DNA of 64,000 nt, from positions 24,648,574 to 24,712,573 of the forward strand of contig OX579633.1 in assembly GCA_951230915.1 (NCBI GenBank). Direction: 5' to 3'. This DNA is from Antitrichia curtipendula. Taxonomy: Eukaryota > Streptophyta > Bryopsida > Hypnales > Leucodontaceae. The notes beneath the pieces are model-generated. The model saw nothing but the letters and a program-made list of their open reading frames with translations. It was not told the origin of the DNA and did no database searches. Positions within the stretch are counted from its first letter, which is position 1. Every line of letters begins with the position of its first letter. Of the stretch, positions 11,494-23,742 are shown piece after piece. Both the position numbers and the translations under genes were made by a program.

Positions 11494-14400
11494 ATGGCGA
11501 TGCGCAGCTCTGCTTCTCGGCTCTCCCGTATGGCAGGGAGAGCAGTCGGTGCTGCTGCATTGCGGCCCCTGCAATGCAATGCTCTGCATAGCACGAGCTC
11601 CGATTCTCAACCCGTTAAAGACAACGAGTATTTGCTGGGAACACTGCCGGAGACCATGAAAGCCGCAGTGCTGTGGGAGCCCCGAAAGCCCATGACAATC
11701 GAGAACCTCAAATTGCCTCGTCCACAAGTTGGTGAAGTGCTCATCCGAACCAAAGGTAATATAATTCCTGGATATCTGGACCGGTACACCCTAGAAAGAA
11801 CCATTCTAGGTCGAGTCATGGTGTTGGCAAGGCGAACGCTCATCATTTCACAATGTTCCACTGGCAATAAGTAATCAATGATGTGGTCAGAATCACTGCT
11901 CGAGAAAGATAAAATCTAGAGTACGCATCCAGTTAGTCACCGCTCTTCTCTGAGATCATGCCTCTAAGTCCCTGTTCTATCTCTATGCAAGCTAACAGTA
12001 GGACAAGCTTACGCTAGGCTTCTAGAATGAATTCTGGGAGTGGCGAATGGGCTAGGTTCGTATGACCTGTTTCTTGGACTGCTTTGCTGAAATCTTGACG
12101 GGTCTTGACGTCTATGAGATTCCGCCTGTGCTCTTGCATTGTTCAGCATGTGGGGTTTGCCACTCGGATTTGCATGTCATAAACAAGGATCAGCCATATC
12201 CAATTCCATGCGTCCTTGGCCATGAGGTGACTGGCGAAGTTGTGGAACATGGAAAGCACACCGACTCAGCGACCATCAAGAGGTTCAGTTCATCTTCGTT
12301 TCCTATCAAGTTCTTCGTTGAGGACTACATCATTTTCTTTTCCTTGAATCTCTACGATGAGTAGCACGTTGTCCATAACAAGACTGGGAGCTTGGATGGT
12401 GATGTATGAAAATCGTTGGTGGACGTGGTTGGTGCAGATTGCCTGTGGGGTCGCGAGTTGTGGGTTCATTCATCATGCCCTGTGGTGGTTGTTTCTTTTG
12501 TGTGAAGGTATCCCTACCTTCATGTGTCTTAATTTGATGATGTTTGGTGTCTTTGCTTAAGTGGAGTGCACAAGATTATGAGGGGTCACACCCAATTGGC
12601 GAAGTTTATCCTTGATTGCTATGTGATATGGGACTCGCAAAACCTGACAAGTGTTTTCCTCATGCCACCTAATGTACTGTTAACAGGGTCAGGAGGACTT
12701 GTGTGAAACCTTCTTTAAGTACAATCGAGGAATGGGAGGTCTTTACGACGGGACTACACGACTATATATGTCTTCCAGTGGTACGCACTCCACCTAGTAT
12801 TGCCTCCATTCTATACAACTTTATGCATAGTTGTGCTCATGAGCGGAATGCTTTTTCATTTCCAGTAGTTCTGGTCATTATATGAACTTTTAGAGCAGGA
12901 AGTGAATGTTCTCGACCATTTTGTTGCGGTGACTGAGATGCGGTGCCGTCTGTGCAGGGGATCCTGTATATATGTACAGCATGGGTGGCCTGGCCGAGTA
13001 CTGTGTGGTCCCAGCCAACGGACTGGCCGTAATTCCAGAATCCTTACCTTACTCCGAGTCTGCCATTCTTGGATGCGCTGTATTCACAGCCTATGGTGCC
13101 ATGAAAAATGCAGCTGATATGCGTGCCGGAGAGACAGTGGCTATTATTGGGACCGGTGGAGTGGGATCCAGGTATCATCTCATGAGACCATTTCTAAGTA
13201 CAAATCTTGTCACAACTTAGCTCTAGTATAAAACTATGCTAAAATTTAGCTTAGAGTAGGAATCTGATGCAACCTCAAGCACTCTATTGATTTCATCTGA
13301 CTGGACGCTCTAAAGAATCTTGGTAAATGTAGGAAATGCACAAATAACTGATTGGTAGAAACGACTGATTGCTGAAGGGCTTGTTTTCTCAGCTGCGTGC
13401 AGGTTGCACGCGCGTTTGGAGGTCGAATAGTCATCGGCGTTGACATAAGTGATAAGAAATTGGAGATGGCTAAGCGAATGGGTGCGACACACACCATTAA
13501 TGCTTCTACAGAGGATGTTCCAGAAAGGGTTAGGGTAAGTTTTATCTCTCTTAACGCGTTTAACTGATTCGGAAACAGTTACGGATTAATTTTTGTGCGC
13601 TATGAAGGAATTTAAAAATATCTGTCCTTATTATAAGTTGAATTTTGACCTTTTATTGAAAGTAACCCTTCATTACCACATTATTGTTCGAAGTAATTAA
13701 AATTCACAACATCATTCGAAGAGAGACTTCTGCATTCTAAGCAGTCTCCTGAAATTCCTAAAATTCAATATGCTGCCAATTTTACACAAGTTCAGAGACC
13801 ACTCTGACTACACTCTTCATTTGTAATTGATTTTCCTTGTGTCCTCTCACTGGAGGAAGTCTATGAGGTTTCAAGTTTATTTAGTTCTATTTTCTCGAGG
13901 GCAATCTAATTCACTTGACATTCTTTAGGAAATTACCGGTGGACGAGGAGTCGATATAGCCGTGGAGGCTTTAGGAAAGCCAGCTACTTTTCAGCAGGCG
14001 ATTATGTCAGTCAGAGATGGAGGTCGAGCTGTCATGGTTGGCCTTGCCCCTTTCGGTGTCACCTCTGAAGTGGAGATCTCTCGACTTGTTCGCCGACAGG
14101 TTCCCCATCTTTTCTCATTCTGATTCGTTTCCTCCTGAACGTCTCTGCTGTGCGAACTGGCAAAGGCCTGATTTGGAGGACACTGATGTGGTTGTTATGA
14201 TTTATGTTGACTGCATCTGCCTTTTAGGGTTTAGGTTTTAAGGTTTTAGGGTTAGGTTTTAACCCGAAGTGTATCAGCCCTTGAATTAACAGTTCAATTT
14301 TTTGTGGCTGATTCTTATCGTTTGTTGATGTACCAGATTCGTATCGTTGGTTCGTATGGAGCAAGAGCCAGGCAGGACCTTCCAAGTATAGTGGGTCTTG

Positions 14401-14528
14401 CAGAGCTGGGCTTCTTGGAAATCGAGACAGCTGTGACTCAGAAACGGAAATTGGAGGAGGCTGACGAAGTTTATGCCGAACTAAACCGAGGAGAGATAGC
14501 TGGGCGTGCTATTATCGAACTCTCTTGA
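11494..14528 (+). CDS. GroES-like zinc-binding alcohol dehydrogenase, probably organelle-targeted (HER2-like)
   Basis: Medium-chain Zn dehydrogenase, NAD(P)-dependent alcohol/aldehyde oxidoreductase. Eight exons splice in phase: 11494-11755, 12147-12282, 12438-12507, 12687-12780, 12958-13171, 13393-13534, 13929-14099 and 14337-14528, giving 426 aa. The catalytic-zinc segments CGVCHSD and GHEVTGEV are intact. Four structural-zinc cysteines are present as C-X2-C-X2-C-X7-C (PCGGCFFC...DLC), and the Rossmann motif is GTGGVGSS. YMYSMGGLAEYCV and ALGKPATF match, from memory, the plant clade of Arabidopsis At5g63620 (HER2, implicated in the response to E-2-hexenal). The first ~38 residues are rich in Ala, Arg and Ser with no acidic residue, like a mitochondrial presequence. 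An in-frame TGA lies 12 bases upstream of the chosen ATG. The substrate cannot be read from sequence. Confidence 0.93.
14223..14265 (+). repeat. Degenerate interstitial telomere-like repeat in intron 7 of the dehydrogenase gene
   Basis: About five imperfect units of the plant telomere heptamer TTTAGGG (TTTAGGGTTTAGG..., GGTTTTAGGGTTAGG) lie within the intron spanning 14100-14336. This is too short and impure for a telomere; it is an interstitial tract or a remnant. Confidence 0.6.
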
Positions 14529-17193
14529 ACATTCAACCTGTTGTACAGTTTTTGCTGTATCGGTAGAAATTTATGTCGGAGAGTAAAAGAATGAACACAT
14601 GGAGAAGTAGACTTCTTTTGTACAGCTCTTGAATTAAAAGACGACCTAAAGCATGTAAAAGATTGTACCCTGTGTTGAATTTGAAGATGAGTACATTCTG
14701 CATTTGAGAATTTACACAGCAACATCAGATCTCATCAGAGCTTTTGTTTGTTTTTAGTTTTCAATTTTTGTTCAACATTTATAGCTTTTGCAAATAGCAT
14801 TCAAATTAGGCATACTTAGTTGTGTTAAGGTATGTGGTAGTCTATGCACTTGTCTTCATAAATTCATATTATATTCATACAAGTTTGGAAAAATAGAAAA
14901 CCAATTTTGTTGGTTTCATAAACCATTTCCTAATGAGTGAATATCATTTTATTCTGTTCCTACCTTCAAGATTTGCAAATCTTGAATAAGGTGCTTCTAC
15001 CTTAGAATCTCTTTATGATTGTTTTTATTTTTTATTTTCTTAAAGTCATTGATCACTCTAATAATAGTAATTATATTTAATGCATACAATGTCCAAATTA
15101 GATATATTCACCTTAGCATTGATATGAATTGATCCTCCAAAGAATCTAATTATGTATGGACACAATTTTTGTATATAATGGCCTTTTCCAATATTGTAGG
15201 ATTGGATGTTTGGGGATTTTTTCAATCGTTACTATAGTACAATATAACTGTCCTTCAATTTTTTTTCATCTTTTTTTATTATTGTTGTAAAGTGTCTCAA
15301 AAATCAAAGTATAGGAGGATGCTAAACAGTATGTTTGAAGTAGAGGCACCTACTCTTGTCCCTTTAATCCTTAAATGTTCAAGGTACCAAATTTGGGTGT
15401 CAACAATACTTTAAAGTTATATAAAACCTAACCAAGTTGCTATTTTTAGATTAAATTCTTTTTGAAGTCTAATTTTAGCATCACAAATCAGATTTTGAAA
15501 ATGATTGAATATGATTTTTCTATTCAAGATTTTGTGCAAGGCTGTCCATTGTTATCTTGACTACTTGTATAGGAGGAGGTTGTAAAATGGCTCAGGCTTT
15601 AAGAACCACCCCTACAAAAGGCTCTAAAACAGTGCACTTGGGTGTTGAAATGGAATTAACTTTTTGCGATGAGGAACTGCCATCCCATGTGAATGATTTT
15701 AGGCTATGGAACAAGTGAGATGGTTCACTATCATGATTGATTTTACTCACAGTAAGAACCTGAATCTGGTAAGGTCTGCAAAATGGCTTTGAAATGTCTA
15801 GAAATTGCAAAAAAAACATCTGTAGCTGAACTCTCTTTTACTAAAATGCCTCTCAGTCACTCATAACTTCTTGGATTGCTCTGAAATTTTAACCACACAA
15901 ACTAGACTAGTATTGAAAACGGACATTGTATGAAGAAGTAACAAGCTGCCAAAGTTCACTGTAAATAAAAAATGTCGGGATTTTAAAGTTTGAATTGCTG
16001 CCAAACATTCAAGACAACTTCAATTGACATGAAATATTTTCCACAACAACAACACTTCAAGGCAAACATAATACAACAAATTTTATTTAAAAAAAACTTT
16101 GGATGAAGGAGATACAAGCCCCCGAAGTTGCAGTCATGAAATGCAATTTGAAGGAGTCAAATGGAAACTGCGAACTTAGATTGGCTTCCAAAAAATCAGT
16201 AAATCTTGGATTCACCTGAAAATTTTACCACACAAACTAGAAGAAAGAACGCAAATTCTCCAACAAATTTTATTGAATTTGAGCATCGGATGCAGAAGTT
16301 ACAGCACTTCGAATCAGAGGATGTAGTTTGCATGATTATTAAATCACTAGAGAATTTCTAAATTTCTGACTTGTGTTGGATGCTTTAAAAGCTTTGCATG
16401 AACGGTTTTACCCATCCTATTAATTGGTTTTTACAACCACTTGATCTTTTCCAGCATGTTGTCTTGTTCATTATTGCAGTATCTAGGAACAAGAATAGAG
16501 CCCTACTAACATTAGCCTTTAAAAATTTGCTGTAATTTCATTCTGACTCCAAAAATTCTGAAAAAATCAGCAGAGTGCCATCTTCAAATTCTCTTCCACT
16601 GAAAAAAAGGGCAAAAAAATTGAAGTCCTCCAAGATCTCCAGAAAGGCCTGATTTCCCTTAGATGGGCGCTTTCTGGACCTTCTACCTTAGTGCTGAGGG
16701 CTCTTGGAAATGAACTTCAAATACACTAGATCTTGGAGAAATTATCACATTAATAATTCATTTAATAAAATTGTAGAGTAAATTTTGAGAAGCCATAAAT
16801 TGATTGGTGTTGTTTGACCCTTTATCCTCCAAAAAATTTGATGACCAACTTTTTAGATTTGGCATGTGAAAAGAGGACTGAATGACTTCAAATTACTTTC
16901 ACAATTATAACAGACTCATGATCAAACATTATAGTCTTCCAATCCATACATGCTTATTGGTTTGTTTTGTTTTCCCATATGATCATGTGTACTTTGAATT
17001 TCTGCGGTTGCAATTTAAAAAAATTGACACAATTAAAAAAATTCTGATATGTACCAAAATGTAAGCTTTTTGTTCAATTTATAGCAAATTCCTAGAAGCT
17101 CAAAAAAAGGCCTTGGGTAGTTAAGGGTTAAGGTGATTTGTATGCGAACACACAAATTGTAGGAACAGAATTTGTATACAAAGGCAAACGCCG
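14529..17193. other. AT-rich convergent intergenic region
   Basis: It lies between the 3' ends of the dehydrogenase and the PHIP1-like gene, so both 3' UTRs are here. No ORF has family features. The interval 15830-16345 holds degenerate repeats, listed separately. Confidence 0.6.
15830..16345 (+). repeat. Old degenerate tandem-like repeat
   Basis: Three blocks share the same order of words: CTTGGATT..CTGAAAATTTTA-CCACACAAACTAGA (near 15870 and 16205, with a weaker form near 16020), then CAACAAATTTTATT and GGATG-AG-AG-TACA (near 16075-16110 and 16262-16300). Spacing is roughly 170-190 bases. There is no coding potential. The ancestral element is unknown to me. Confidence 0.45.
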
Positions 17194-20056
17194 TTACTTC
17201 GGGCAGTTGTAGGACATATGTCCTTCCTCCCCACAAGTGAAACATCCCTTCTTTCTATCCCCTGGTTGGCCTGGTCTTCCCTCTGCCGGTTTGAATTTCG
17301 GAGGTACGGAATACGCTATTTTCAAGGGCCTGTCTAGAACCGGCATCTGATCCAGTTTCATTGCAGCTTCTAGCGACTCGTCGTCGGCAAAATCTACATG
17401 GCCAAATCCTCTAAACTCCCCCGTCTCTTTATTTACTGCAAACCTAATTGAATCTATTTTACATCCTACGAAGAATTTCCGCAATTCTTTCTCAGTTACG
17501 TCCCAAGATAAATTTCCTATGTAGGCAGACAAGCAGCCTTCAAATTTCTTCGGAGGCTCCTTGTACGCATCCTTCTTCGCAGGCTCTCTAGGTCTGGTTT
17601 TGCAAACCTCAATCTTCAAAAATCGGCCTCCCCTGCAAATGTTCCAAAAAAATTATGCGAGAAAACAGTGAAATCAACACGCGCAGTACATAAGTGCACT
17701 CACAACAAGAAACGAATCCACTGCATCATCCATCGCAAACCCAAATGGAAAGAACTCAGATCTTGAAGCAACTTACATGTCAGCACCATCAAGCGCTAGT
17801 GCTCTCTTTGCAGCCTCCTCTGTCTGCAAATTAAAACAAGGCGTGCATCTGAGTCAGAATACATAAGGATTGATCAAGTTATTTATTTTATCAGGTGTGC
17901 TTCAGATCCAAGTGTGCATCGTATGTGTGGAGAGTCATAGAAGTAGGAATACTCAGTTGTCACGACTCATCTTATAGACGGATACCTGTTCTTGATATAA
18001 ATATATATTCCACCAACAAAGGCCCCTAAATCCAATCTAGACGACAATTTAAAAGAGATAAAAAAGATAGTAGCAGAGCTCATGCGTTGACATTATGGAA
18101 ACTCAATTCTAAAGCCATTTACCAATGGCCACTTAGCAAGCGTGAAGAAGGCAAGCATCAGAGTCATGGAAGTATGGAACACGTAGATCTATCAGAGAAT
18201 GATAAATTCTGTTCTCAGATGGTATGATGAGTCATCCCTCGCTTGCCTTTCCAATCTAAAAAAAAGGTAGTAGCACTGCTCATAAGTTGACATTAAGGAA
18301 ACACAATTCTAAAGTCATTTACCAGTGGCCACTTAGCAAGTATGAAGAAGGCAAGCATCAGAGTCATGGAAGTATGGAACACGCAGATCTATCAGAAAAT
18401 GATAAATTCTGTTCTCAGATGGTATGATAAGTCATCCCTTGCTTGCATTTCCAATCTAAACAAGGAAACTGCTATACCCAGAGCATTTGGCCCTATGGTA
18501 ATTAAAACCTTCAATTCAGATAGAATTTATTTTTGGACTCAACAAATGCATCAGCAATTATCGTGTCAACAGCATTTGAATGCAAGAAGCATTCATCTGT
18601 TCTTCCTATAATATACCATCATTTGCATGTTAGAATATAAAATGATTTCCGGCAGAATACAGAAGAGAAAAGCATAGAAATCGGAAATCAAATGTACTGT
18701 CGTCAGTGCATGCATCAGTCATTGTCTCACAGCATGTGACTGTAAAACAGACATCTGTTCTTCCTATATTATAAACATCATGTGCATGCTTCACTACTTC
18801 CCAATGTACATCTACTGCAGCCCACTCTTAAACCTGAATCTAATAGAAAGCAGAGCTCCGAGGATTTACCCGAAAAGTGATGAACGCAATTCCTTTGAAC
18901 TTCCCAGTGTCCGGAAACGTCATGCAGTCTAGCTCCGCAATGGTACCACATTCTTGGAAGTACTCGTGTATGTCGTCTTCGGAAATATAATATGGCATCC
19001 CCCCAACCATTACTTTTTTGGGGTCCCCCTCCCCCTCCGTGCTGTAACATAAAACATGTTCGGATCAGAAACCCATACTTCGCCAAACAATATCCTAAAA
19101 TAGATTCACAGCAGAAAGAAAAAGAAAAACAGTGTAGAAGGCATCATGTTTTGCTTGTAGTAATGGCCATCATAAAAAATATATAAAAAGCACGAGTTCT
19201 CACGAGACGGGCTTAAAAAACGAACTCTATACCTGGAAGCAGGTAGAGGGGCTTCCTGATTCGCAGCGAGGTCATCACCAACAGCTTCTGCATCGTTGAG
19301 TTTCTTCCCCCACCTATCGGTTAGTTTCTTCTTCTTTTTACTTCTTTTACTTTGCAACCATGGTTCATCCCCTTGATGAATTCGGTCGCCGTCGTTCACA
19401 GCAGCAGCAACAGATGCATCTCCGTCTTTCTCTCCTGAGTCGTTGAGAACGTCTGCAATTTCAGTTCCCTTCTCGGAAGATGCGACAGTCACAGCACCAT
19501 TGGATAGTCCTTTTACTTCACCTCCAACTTTCTGGGGCTTTAATTTCTTTCCATTCTCACCTAATTCCCATCGGGGCTTCTTTCTGTTCTTCGTTTTGGG
19601 TGCTTCCTCCTGCATAGAGACAGCCTCCGGACCTGCACCACCACTACCGATCTCTTCACATTTCCCTGCACCTTCAGAAGAATCCAAAGTCTTCCCGACA
19701 TCAACCTCCACGGGAGTCACACGTCCTAACCCAACTTCTGAAGCTATTTTTAGTTTCTTCTTAGACTTCTTCAGCGGCACAACATCTAAAACCCTTCCCT
19801 CCTCCGGGATTGAGTTAGTATCTCGAATGTCCTCAAGGACACTACCGGCTGCACCGTCTTTCACATCTCCATCTATTGCCTCCGATTTCTGCCGTTTGCT
19901 CTTTTTCTTCTTCGCGGAAAGAACTGCAGGACTGTCACCCTTCACATCATTCCCTAAAGATGATGTAGCATTGCTATCAGGTGGAGGAATCAACACAGCC
20001 GCAGCTGCGGTTTCCTCGCGCTTCTTTCTTTTCAGCTTGGTATTAGAGAGAACCAT
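17194..20056 (-). CDS. PHIP1: PHIP1-like RNA-binding protein (two RRMs and a CCHC zinc knuckle)
   Basis: Four exons join in phase: 20056-19233, 19041-18870, 17823-17777 and 17632-17194, giving 493 aa. Residues 1-~275 are a Lys/Glu/Ser-rich, low-complexity region with repeated KKKKSK-type basic clusters, consistent with nuclear or nucleolar localisation. RRM1 spans exons 2-3 (KKVMVGGMPYYISEDDI, FKGIAFITFR). RRM2 (AYIGNLSWDVTEKELRKFF, FRGFGHVDF) and a C-terminal zinc knuckle C-X2-C-X4-H-X4-C (CFTCGEEGHMSYNC) are in exon 4. This order matches Arabidopsis phragmoplastin-interacting protein 1, reported to bind RNA and associate with the cell plate. The ATG at 20056 is preferred because upstream in-frame starts are not ATG. 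There is one knuckle only, whereas I recall several in the Arabidopsis protein. A telo-box lies about 95 bases upstream of the ATG. Confidence 0.9.
18061..18460 (+). repeat. Two-copy 200-bp tandem repeat in PHIP1-like intron 2
   Basis: Copies at 18061-18260 and 18261-18460 share a 200-base period with scattered substitutions. Anchor words are TTGACATTA at 18087 and 18287, and GATAAATTCTGTTCTCAGAT in both. A related shorter word (CATCTGTTCTTCCTATA) also repeats near 18595 and 18750. All lie within intron 2 (18869-17824) of the minus-strand gene. Confidence 0.85.
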
Positions 20057-20148
20057 CGCAACGTGGGCACTCACCTGGCACACCAAGAACGGTCTTCACA
20101 GATGCACATATGAGCATACAACATAAAGACCAACGAGCCACCGAGTCC

Positions 20149-20168
20149 TTAAACCCTAAACCCTAAGG
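20149..20168 (-). promoter_or_regulatory. Telo-box in the PHIP1-like 5' region
   Basis: Two abutting AAACCCTAA units (TTAAACCCTAAACCCTAAGG on the plus strand) lie about 95 bases upstream of the start codon. Telo-boxes are known in plant promoters of translation and ribosome-biogenesis genes, often with site II elements. I did not find a clear site II (TGGGCC/T) close by. Confidence 0.55.
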
Positions 20169-21234
20169 CATCCAATCACCGCGCTCGACTTTTTATTGAG
20201 CAGAAACGAACATGAATACAATACGTTGGATTTCCAAGATGGAGGAAAGTAATAATCAACAATCACAGCAACTCACAGTACAAAACGAGACATCAGATAA
20301 CAACCTAAATAGAAAAGAAAGGGCTCATTTACACAACTACTTCAATAATGTTGCGAAGTCTGCTTGCGATTACCTAGTGAGGCGCGAGCCAATCCCTTGA
20401 GAACAGAACCAACCCGAACGTAGTAACGACCGCAATACTGCCAAAGGTGCTGCTGATCAACATGTCCAAAACAGATCGAAAAGGGGATGCAGAATCGAGG
20501 TCTCCATGCCACGGACACAACGTAATCCTAAAAAACGTGAACTTGAACTAGATTGCGCATCAGGCTGCAGTCTCTCTACTAAGATAGTCTGAAAACGGTT
20601 GACGGGCTTTCCTCACTTACATACTCAGAGAGAGAGGGCCGCCTCCCGAAGGAGAGGAGGAAAGCAAGTGCCGAACTTCAACCAACCCTAAACCTGAGAC
20701 TCGGACCCGAACCATCTAGGCTTGGAGTCTGTACATCGACCCGTTACCGTACATTAACCCTAAAAGACGGGCCCATGACCACTGGTTTCAAGTCTCACTG
20801 TCTCTCTCTTTATTTGCTGTCATTTTGCAACTAAGGTAGAACTGCCCATTATTTGCCATTGAGATACTTTGGAGAAGCTATTTGTCAGCTCCTATATTTT
20901 TTAGAGATTGAAAATTTTGAAATAAGTCATTTGCAGAAAGAATAAAGACATTATGACAAGAAGTGATTTTTCTATGATTTTTCAAAGGCGAAATGTTAAA
21001 GCATGAATAGACCCTTGTTGAAGTATGGGCAAACTCTTATTAAAGCGTAGGTTGACGTGTCTGCTTTCCAAATGCGTTGTCATTATTTATGATAAAAGGT
21101 TGGTAAGATTGTGTTAATGGGTGAGTCATTGACGCAAATGGGAGGGTTCATTAGGTGGCAGAATTGGATATTGGCAATAATGGGCAGTTCTACCTTAGAT
21201 ATGAATGAAAAAAAATCTACATTTACTTTCCAAA

Positions 21235-21310
21235 GATGAAATCATATGTCTAATATAAGCCATTAAAATTTCAAGTTTGGGGAGAAAAGTTTGAAATTAT
21301 TGTTGCTACA
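21235..21310 (+). repeat. Dispersed AT-rich repeat, copy C (short)
   Basis: It opens with GATGAAATCATATGTCTAAT and continues AAAATTTCAAG...AAAAGTTTGAAATTATTG, matching copies at 9307 and 10303 in order and orientation. Confidence 0.45.
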
Positions 21311-21526
21311 ATCTCATGCAAGAAGTACGTCGTAAAGTGCGTCAATGTAGATCTAGATTGTTATTGATGTGCTTGAAGAAATTAGTAGCAAAGAGCTTTA
21401 TGACGGGAAATTGTCACAATAGAAAATCAACAAACCATAGTTATAGGTCCAAAGTTCATATTTATCTATTTTATTTTGTTTGTTTAATAAATTGTGATAA
21501 AAAAAATCATGAGGCGGTTTAATAAG

Positions 21527-22035
21527 GGTTTTTAGTACCATTAAAAAGCTCTTCATATGGAGGGGTTCATGGACCTTGATTCATGGTATTTGGACCTACA
21601 ATGTGAAATGTATAGTTTTTTTTAAATGAAAAAATTAATTTAAGTTATTTGTTATTTTGGAAAAACCAGAACTCTCAAGTGGAATGTCCAAACGCTACAA
21701 AACAAAGCCCTTGCTCTATGCATAAAGCTTTCTATTTGTACACAAAATGCAACTTCTTACACTACAGTGTGAAAATTATTGAATTTCAAAGTTTTCATGA
21801 ATCAATAATTTAGAAAATTACTTTTACTTTCATTTTGGTTGTAGCAATTGCGTAGGGCACACTATTCTTCTATACTTGAAGTCAGGTTGTTTATTTTGTT
21901 TGTTTGGTAAAATGAAATTTAAGAAACCACAAGGCTTCCAACGATGTTTTTAGCACCATTAGAAAGCTCTTTGCAAGGAGCAATGTATAGACTTGGTTTC
22001 ATGACATTTGAACCTACGATGTGAAATGTAGTCTA
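21527..22035 (+). repeat. Pair of degenerate direct repeats about 420 bases apart
   Basis: Segments at 21527-21612 and 21945-22035 share TTTTTAG-ACCATTA-AAAGCTCTT, then TTCATG--ATTTG-ACCTAC-ATGTGAAATGTA. There is no ORF. It may be part of the same non-coding repeat group as other AT-rich tracts here. Confidence 0.5.
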
Positions 22036-22768
22036 CATTTTCCTTACTTTGAAAAACTCCAAGACTATAAAATACATTGGGGTTCAAAATTTGGGGAATG
22101 ATCAAATAGTTTAATGTATTGTGGCTAAAGTCACTTGTATTTTAGAATGACATGAAATGTATATGAAAATAACATACAATTTCACAATTGTAGAGCAATT
22201 TGTTTTTTACTCTTATTCCTAAAGATAATTTTAATTGGCAATCCATTACCAATGCTATGGACACATAAGTGTTGTCTAGATCATGTCTAGTACTTGGAGA
22301 TTTTCACAATTTGTCTAGGTTAAACGGTAATTTGTCATGTGCAAGCACTAACACCTAGTCCGATGCAACATTATAATACTCCCTCCTTCTCAAAATGATT
22401 TTTATATTGTCTATAATTTCTTGTCCCAAAATGATCTTCTTGTTGTGTTTTGTAACATTGAGAATTGAACAATTTTTGCTTTTGATTGCTATATGGGATC
22501 ATCAAAACAACTCCAAGCAATAGTTTCCCCTCCATCCATGCAATCATCAACTGAAAAACAAATGAAATGACTAAAAGGAGCAATCAACATTGTTCGTTCT
22601 TATTTTTTGCATCTCTATAAGTGTTGTCCAATTGAAGGAGAAAAAGCTTTGAGTGGTGGTATCAACAACATTGGCATGTGAGCTTAGAAACGTGAATCTA
22701 CGAGCCTTGAGCCTACTATAGGTATAAGTAGGTACTTTACAACTATTGAAGATGCCTATAACATACAT

Positions 22769-22995
22769 ATCTATAACATAAATATTCTATAACCATGAAA
22801 GGTACCTATAACATAGGTACCTATAATGTAAATAATTTATAACCATAGAAGGTGCTTATAACGTAGACACCTTTAGTATAAATATCCTATAAGTAAACCA
22901 TGGAAGGTGCTTCTAACGTAGATACCTTTAGTATAAATATCCTATAAGTAAACCATGGAAGGTGCCTATAACATAGATACTTATAATATAGAGGC
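22769..22995 (+). repeat. Minisatellite, about four units of 50-55 bp
   Basis: The two central units start at 22872 and 22927, an exact 55-base period (TTTAGTATAAATATCCTATA...CCATGGAAGGTGC). Two diverged units precede them (near 22770 and 22822) and a broken one follows. Confidence 0.85.
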
Positions 22996-23190
22996 ATAGG
23001 CTCCTAAATACATAGGCACAAGATCCTAAGCTCACATGCTAGCACCCCTAGTGGGAGTACAAAGGTCCACACATGATCTTGGGCCCATACTATGAAATAT
23101 ATAAAAGAAAGAGAATACACGAGTTCCTTAATTATTGGTAACTTTTTTATCAAGACAATTTGTCCCAATCACTACTTAGCTCTTGGGAGG

Positions 23191-23742
23191 TGCACTTAGT
23201 TCTACTACAACAAGCCACGTGCGAACAAGTGGTTTCTAATCAACTATAATTTCAACCTGTAATTTTGAGCATTGTTTAATAATGACTATAGATTTCTATT
23301 GCAGAAATTTCCAACTCAAATAAAATATGAAATGATTTCTAGAAGAGGTTGAAAACGAACTAAAATGGCATGTTTTTCAACTCAAATAATTATAGAGAAC
23401 ACATTTAGATGACCATTGAATCAATATTCAACTCAAAATGAGCTTTCAACAGAGAGTTATCTTTAGGAGTTTTTTGTTCATTTTTTAGACAAATTTTTCT
23501 TATATAATGTAGGGGTGTGAAAGTTATTTTTCAGTTCTACAATCAATCTTTTTACTTCCAAAAATTTGGAACTAAATATTTTTAGCAAATAAAAATATCA
23601 ATAATTCAAAATATAAACTTTTAAAGTAGAAAAATCTATTCATAATTTTTTTATTTTGTTTTATTTAAAATTCAGAAAGTATATAGGGGTTCCAAAGTTT
23701 TGTTCGCATGTGGTCTCTAATGGACATTCTAAGTGAACTCCC
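23191..23742. mobile_element. Candidate MITE-like element with imperfect terminal inverted repeats
   Basis: The left end 23191-23228 and right end 23700-23738 are imperfect inverted repeats: left reads GCCACGTGCGAACAA, right reads TTGTTCGCATGTGG, and the outer parts match as CACTTAG versus CTAAGTG. About 470 bases of AT-rich sequence without an ORF lie between. I could not identify target-site duplications. Confidence 0.35.

Noticed and set aside
20212..20400. 62-codon plus-strand ORF upstream of the PHIP1-like gene
   Set aside because: Gln/Asn-rich composition with no family motif. It lies in the PHIP1-like promoter region and cannot be supported without transcripts.
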